Both the position numbers and the translations under genes were made by a program. From HGM11412 sp045536025 (GTDB lineage: Bacteria; Bacillota; Clostridia; Christensenellales; Borkfalkiaceae): 7,509 nucleotides of DNA. The stretch covers positions 1-7,509 of the forward strand of contig JAZSMT010000037.1 in NCBI GenBank assembly GCA_045536025.1, read 5' to 3'. Below, in pieces: positions 7,001 to 7,509 of this stretch. The notes beneath the pieces are model-generated. The model was given only the letters and a program-made list of their open reading frames with translations, was not told the DNA's origin and searched no databases. The stretch's first letter is position 1. Every line of letters begins with the position of its first letter.

Positions 7001-7089
7001 CGTACTACCTTGACGCTGAATGCACGCAACTTCTCACTGATGAAACTGTTGACAGTGCAATTACCGTTTACGTTGGTGAAGCAGTTTAA
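4015..7089 (+). CDS. Large surface lipoprotein with beta-sandwich-like domains and a Tyr-rich C-terminal region
   Basis: A 1024-residue protein I cannot assign to a named family. The N-terminus is a lipoprotein signal: Lys5-Lys6, a hydrophobic stretch, then TATAC with Cys24 as the likely lipidated residue. The -3 position is Ala rather than the preferred Leu. The body is beta-rich and threonine/serine-rich. Segments at about 31-122 (YSWNAIDGATGYVIEIDG at 46-63) and 421-502 (SWYSNGTNDGYKVKI) resemble fibronectin type III domains. Weaker similar segments are near 124-215, 503-593 and 675-762. Residues 783-962 contain 40 tyrosines in 180 positions, mostly with Ser, Asn, Asp and Gly. The last 50 residues resemble a degenerate Listeria-Bacteroides/InlB B-type repeat (GTTLKSYL, then GYAYYLDAECTQLL, then ITVYV). 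No sortase motif, transmembrane helix or enzyme signature is seen. The start follows AGGAGG, with its own strong promoter and terminator. A cell-surface or matrix role is inference. Confidence 0.9.
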   Translation: MNTLKKLLVTCCLCSAMLFTATACKETDNYAVFTSPTVEQQNYETYSWNAIDGATGYVIEIDGVEKGIGNPVMDSMLSGKYCQYYLDTEALGLGVHKIRFAAYKFNEDDGTTKSEWSKEFYVVNELPSAIDYIDISDGEVYFQDLETNSVKLVFNDDIVATYTTPDKLPLSYSTVSLDEFEFSAELQEGVNYNVKAYAVNVFGTSEDYYTTNYLKMEEVDELVCYAMEEGDDIKFAFNGKLNNPFVSLKVNDKEYKVALDSDYDAIYLYEIISALAFEEAIEIYETMIKEDYSVSLKLLSADGITTASEYSNKVESKAKGEEMVANLASSGSVQTSSSMFQVYSPAYIEDYKSFVTISVTVTYEDDIVEEIPLFASQENVGVYDVSKAFKFGVNTIKVTQKVNLGGYEVSEELFNAPISINPQVSSVSLSGNSVSWYSNGTNDGYKVKIINSSGSVVETFETTSTSWNVDEYETSGTFNVKVVPVLNGEEGVESPALSITKVSAPSTSLISETLSQIEICGVDGWEIEAEVYDVVNNYTISSNTLFSSDDTLSVNKSTLYNRNAFEIRLKNKGNGINTVDSKETVAKFVVSNCLTFDVKDGEYIKVSGVSEDELCINMDNSYRQYATDGWLDVKDYAEYNAEYSLAFGTKLGYISTSSENVIIKPLTISLSSYGTSFIASAPSSIEFDSYYEEFSWSGNSYSKYAYEVTKDGATTPTLSGTATGPELSVSSLTSGFYTVKIKLLGNGQMLNSFWTEFTYEVLGDWVVSTETDTYNDKTRLVVKNASSYVTPVLYESSYSSYTYSRYYGSSANEYYFLLDSDTATYNPYLSYSYDTYFGADYHSELSAKTIYLTSYQIYCYDSNSGYGYKSFYKYSSNSPVEFLRPVLESTYYGYYVLGTKPTTNNSYTTGYDYDYRYNYVIDTGYSLDTYISYFGIEAYLVTFNYSNASGFEGFATNLYYTDVGSEKVEIDYAYVSAGTTLKSYLNTYAPLESGYAYYLDAECTQLLTDETVDSAITVYVGEAV

Positions 7090-7100
7090 AACTTAATAGA

Positions 7101-7127
7101 AAAAGCGGAGCTTTCTCCGCTTTTTTT
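7101..7127 (+). terminator. Intrinsic terminator of the lipoprotein gene
   Basis: AAAAGCGGAG (7101-7110) pairs with CTCCGCTTTT (7115-7124) around a CTTT loop, and the T run extends to 7127. It begins 11 bases after the stop codon. The A run on the 5' side means it could also stop transcription coming from the other direction. Confidence 0.95.
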
Positions 7128-7192
7128 AATAACAAAAAACACGAGAGGTTAGTGCGTTCCTATAAGGGAATTTTAATTTAATACAAAAGTGT

Positions 7193-7238
7193 AGCCCACT
7201 ATACTTCGCTTTAAGGCGAAATATGGTGGGCTTTTCTT
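7193..7238 (+). terminator. Second intrinsic terminator
   Basis: AGCCCAC (7193-7199) pairs with GTGGGCT (7226-7232). The stem continues through a T.G pair, ATA/TAT, a mismatch, and TTCGC/GCGAA (7205-7209/7216-7220). TTTT then CTT follow. The 65 bases between this and the previous terminator (7128-7192) hold no reading frame I would call; only a small hairpin TTCC/GGAA (7157-7160/7167-7170) is seen. This may be a backup terminator or the end of a short untranslated RNA. On the minus strand the T run (ACACTTTT) is weaker. Confidence 0.82.
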
Positions 7239-7270
7239 ATCCACAAAAGATTAAGTTAATAATGTTATAT

Positions 7271-7507
7271 TTTTAGCCTTGTGGCTAAAAGTTGTATTGT
7301 TTACGCAGTAAACAGTTTAACCGAGCGAAGCGAACGCCAACTGCGTAAGCAGTTTTATTTTGGCTACGCCAAAGTTATATTAAATAAATCCACAACTTGC
7401 CGTTAGGCAAATTTCACCGCCGTAGGCGATATCACCCGTTGTTAGACGGATATAACAAATCCGTTTGCGGATTTATTTAGTTGCCGAATCCCTTGTAGGG
7501 ACTCGGC
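7271..7507 (+). repeat. Compound multi-hairpin intergenic repeat, copy 2
   Basis: Related to the block at 29-228, with the same hairpin order: 7271-7278/7283-7290, 7298-7304/7308-7314, 7359-7364/7368-7373, then the array 7397-7410, 7418-7428, 7436-7449 and 7457-7474, and a terminal two-part hairpin 7483-7487/7503-7507 around 7489-7493/7497-7501. TAAATAAATCC (7381-7391) can pair with 7469-7479, enclosing the array. Relative to copy 1 it carries a net 37 extra bases between the second and third hairpins, including an additional hairpin AACTGC-GTAA-GCAGTT (7339-7354). The stems are kept although their bases differ from copy 1. The element may extend past the window end. Its function is unknown; it follows the lipoprotein terminators and no gene overlaps it. 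Confidence 0.85.
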
Positions 7508-7509
7508 TT

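Noticed and set aside
1..7509. The flanking repeats as ends of a transposon or island
   Set aside because: They are direct, not inverted, no transposase or integrase is present, and they enclose housekeeping genes.

Overview
The window looks like a piece of a moderately AT-rich chromosome from a Clostridia-type Firmicute, probably an uncultured anaerobe. This rests on AGGAGG-type ribosome binding sites, near-consensus sigma-A promoters, a T-box leader on an amino-acid operon, a Gram-positive-style CysE, a signal-peptidase-II lipoprotein, and hairpin-rich intergenic repeats. The taxonomic placement is inference; nothing here fixes a genus.

Layout. Positions 29-228 hold a compound multi-hairpin repeat (copy 1). 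serS (seryl-tRNA synthetase) runs on the minus strand from 1525 to 242. The 372-base gap 1526-1897 is a divergent control region. It holds a minus-strand promoter with a very short leader for serS, and a plus-strand promoter followed by a complete T-box riboswitch with its terminator. The T-box controls cysE (serine O-acetyltransferase, 1898-2518) and cysS (cysteinyl-tRNA synthetase, 2518-3900), which overlap by one base. After cysS there is no visible terminator, but a strong promoter carrying a palindrome drives a 1024-residue lipoprotein gene (4015-7089). That protein has beta-sandwich-like domains and a C-terminal region that is extremely tyrosine-rich. An intrinsic terminator (7101-7127) follows, then about 65 bases without a gene, a second terminator (7193-7238), and a second copy of the multi-hairpin repeat in the same orientation (from 7271 to the window end).

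How the genes fit together. CysE commits serine to cysteine synthesis and CysS charges cysteine onto tRNA. The leader reads uncharged tRNA-Cys: a UGC specifier is present, and the T-box base facing the tRNA discriminator is A, matching U73 of tRNA-Cys. SerS, divergently transcribed, uses the same serine pool. The lipoprotein is not obviously connected to this and appears to be a separately controlled surface protein.

The least explained elements are the two multi-hairpin repeats and the tyrosine-rich lipoprotein. The repeat copies differ by paired changes that keep the stems, and both can form a long closing helix that competes with a local hairpin. No complete new defence or mobile system is visible.
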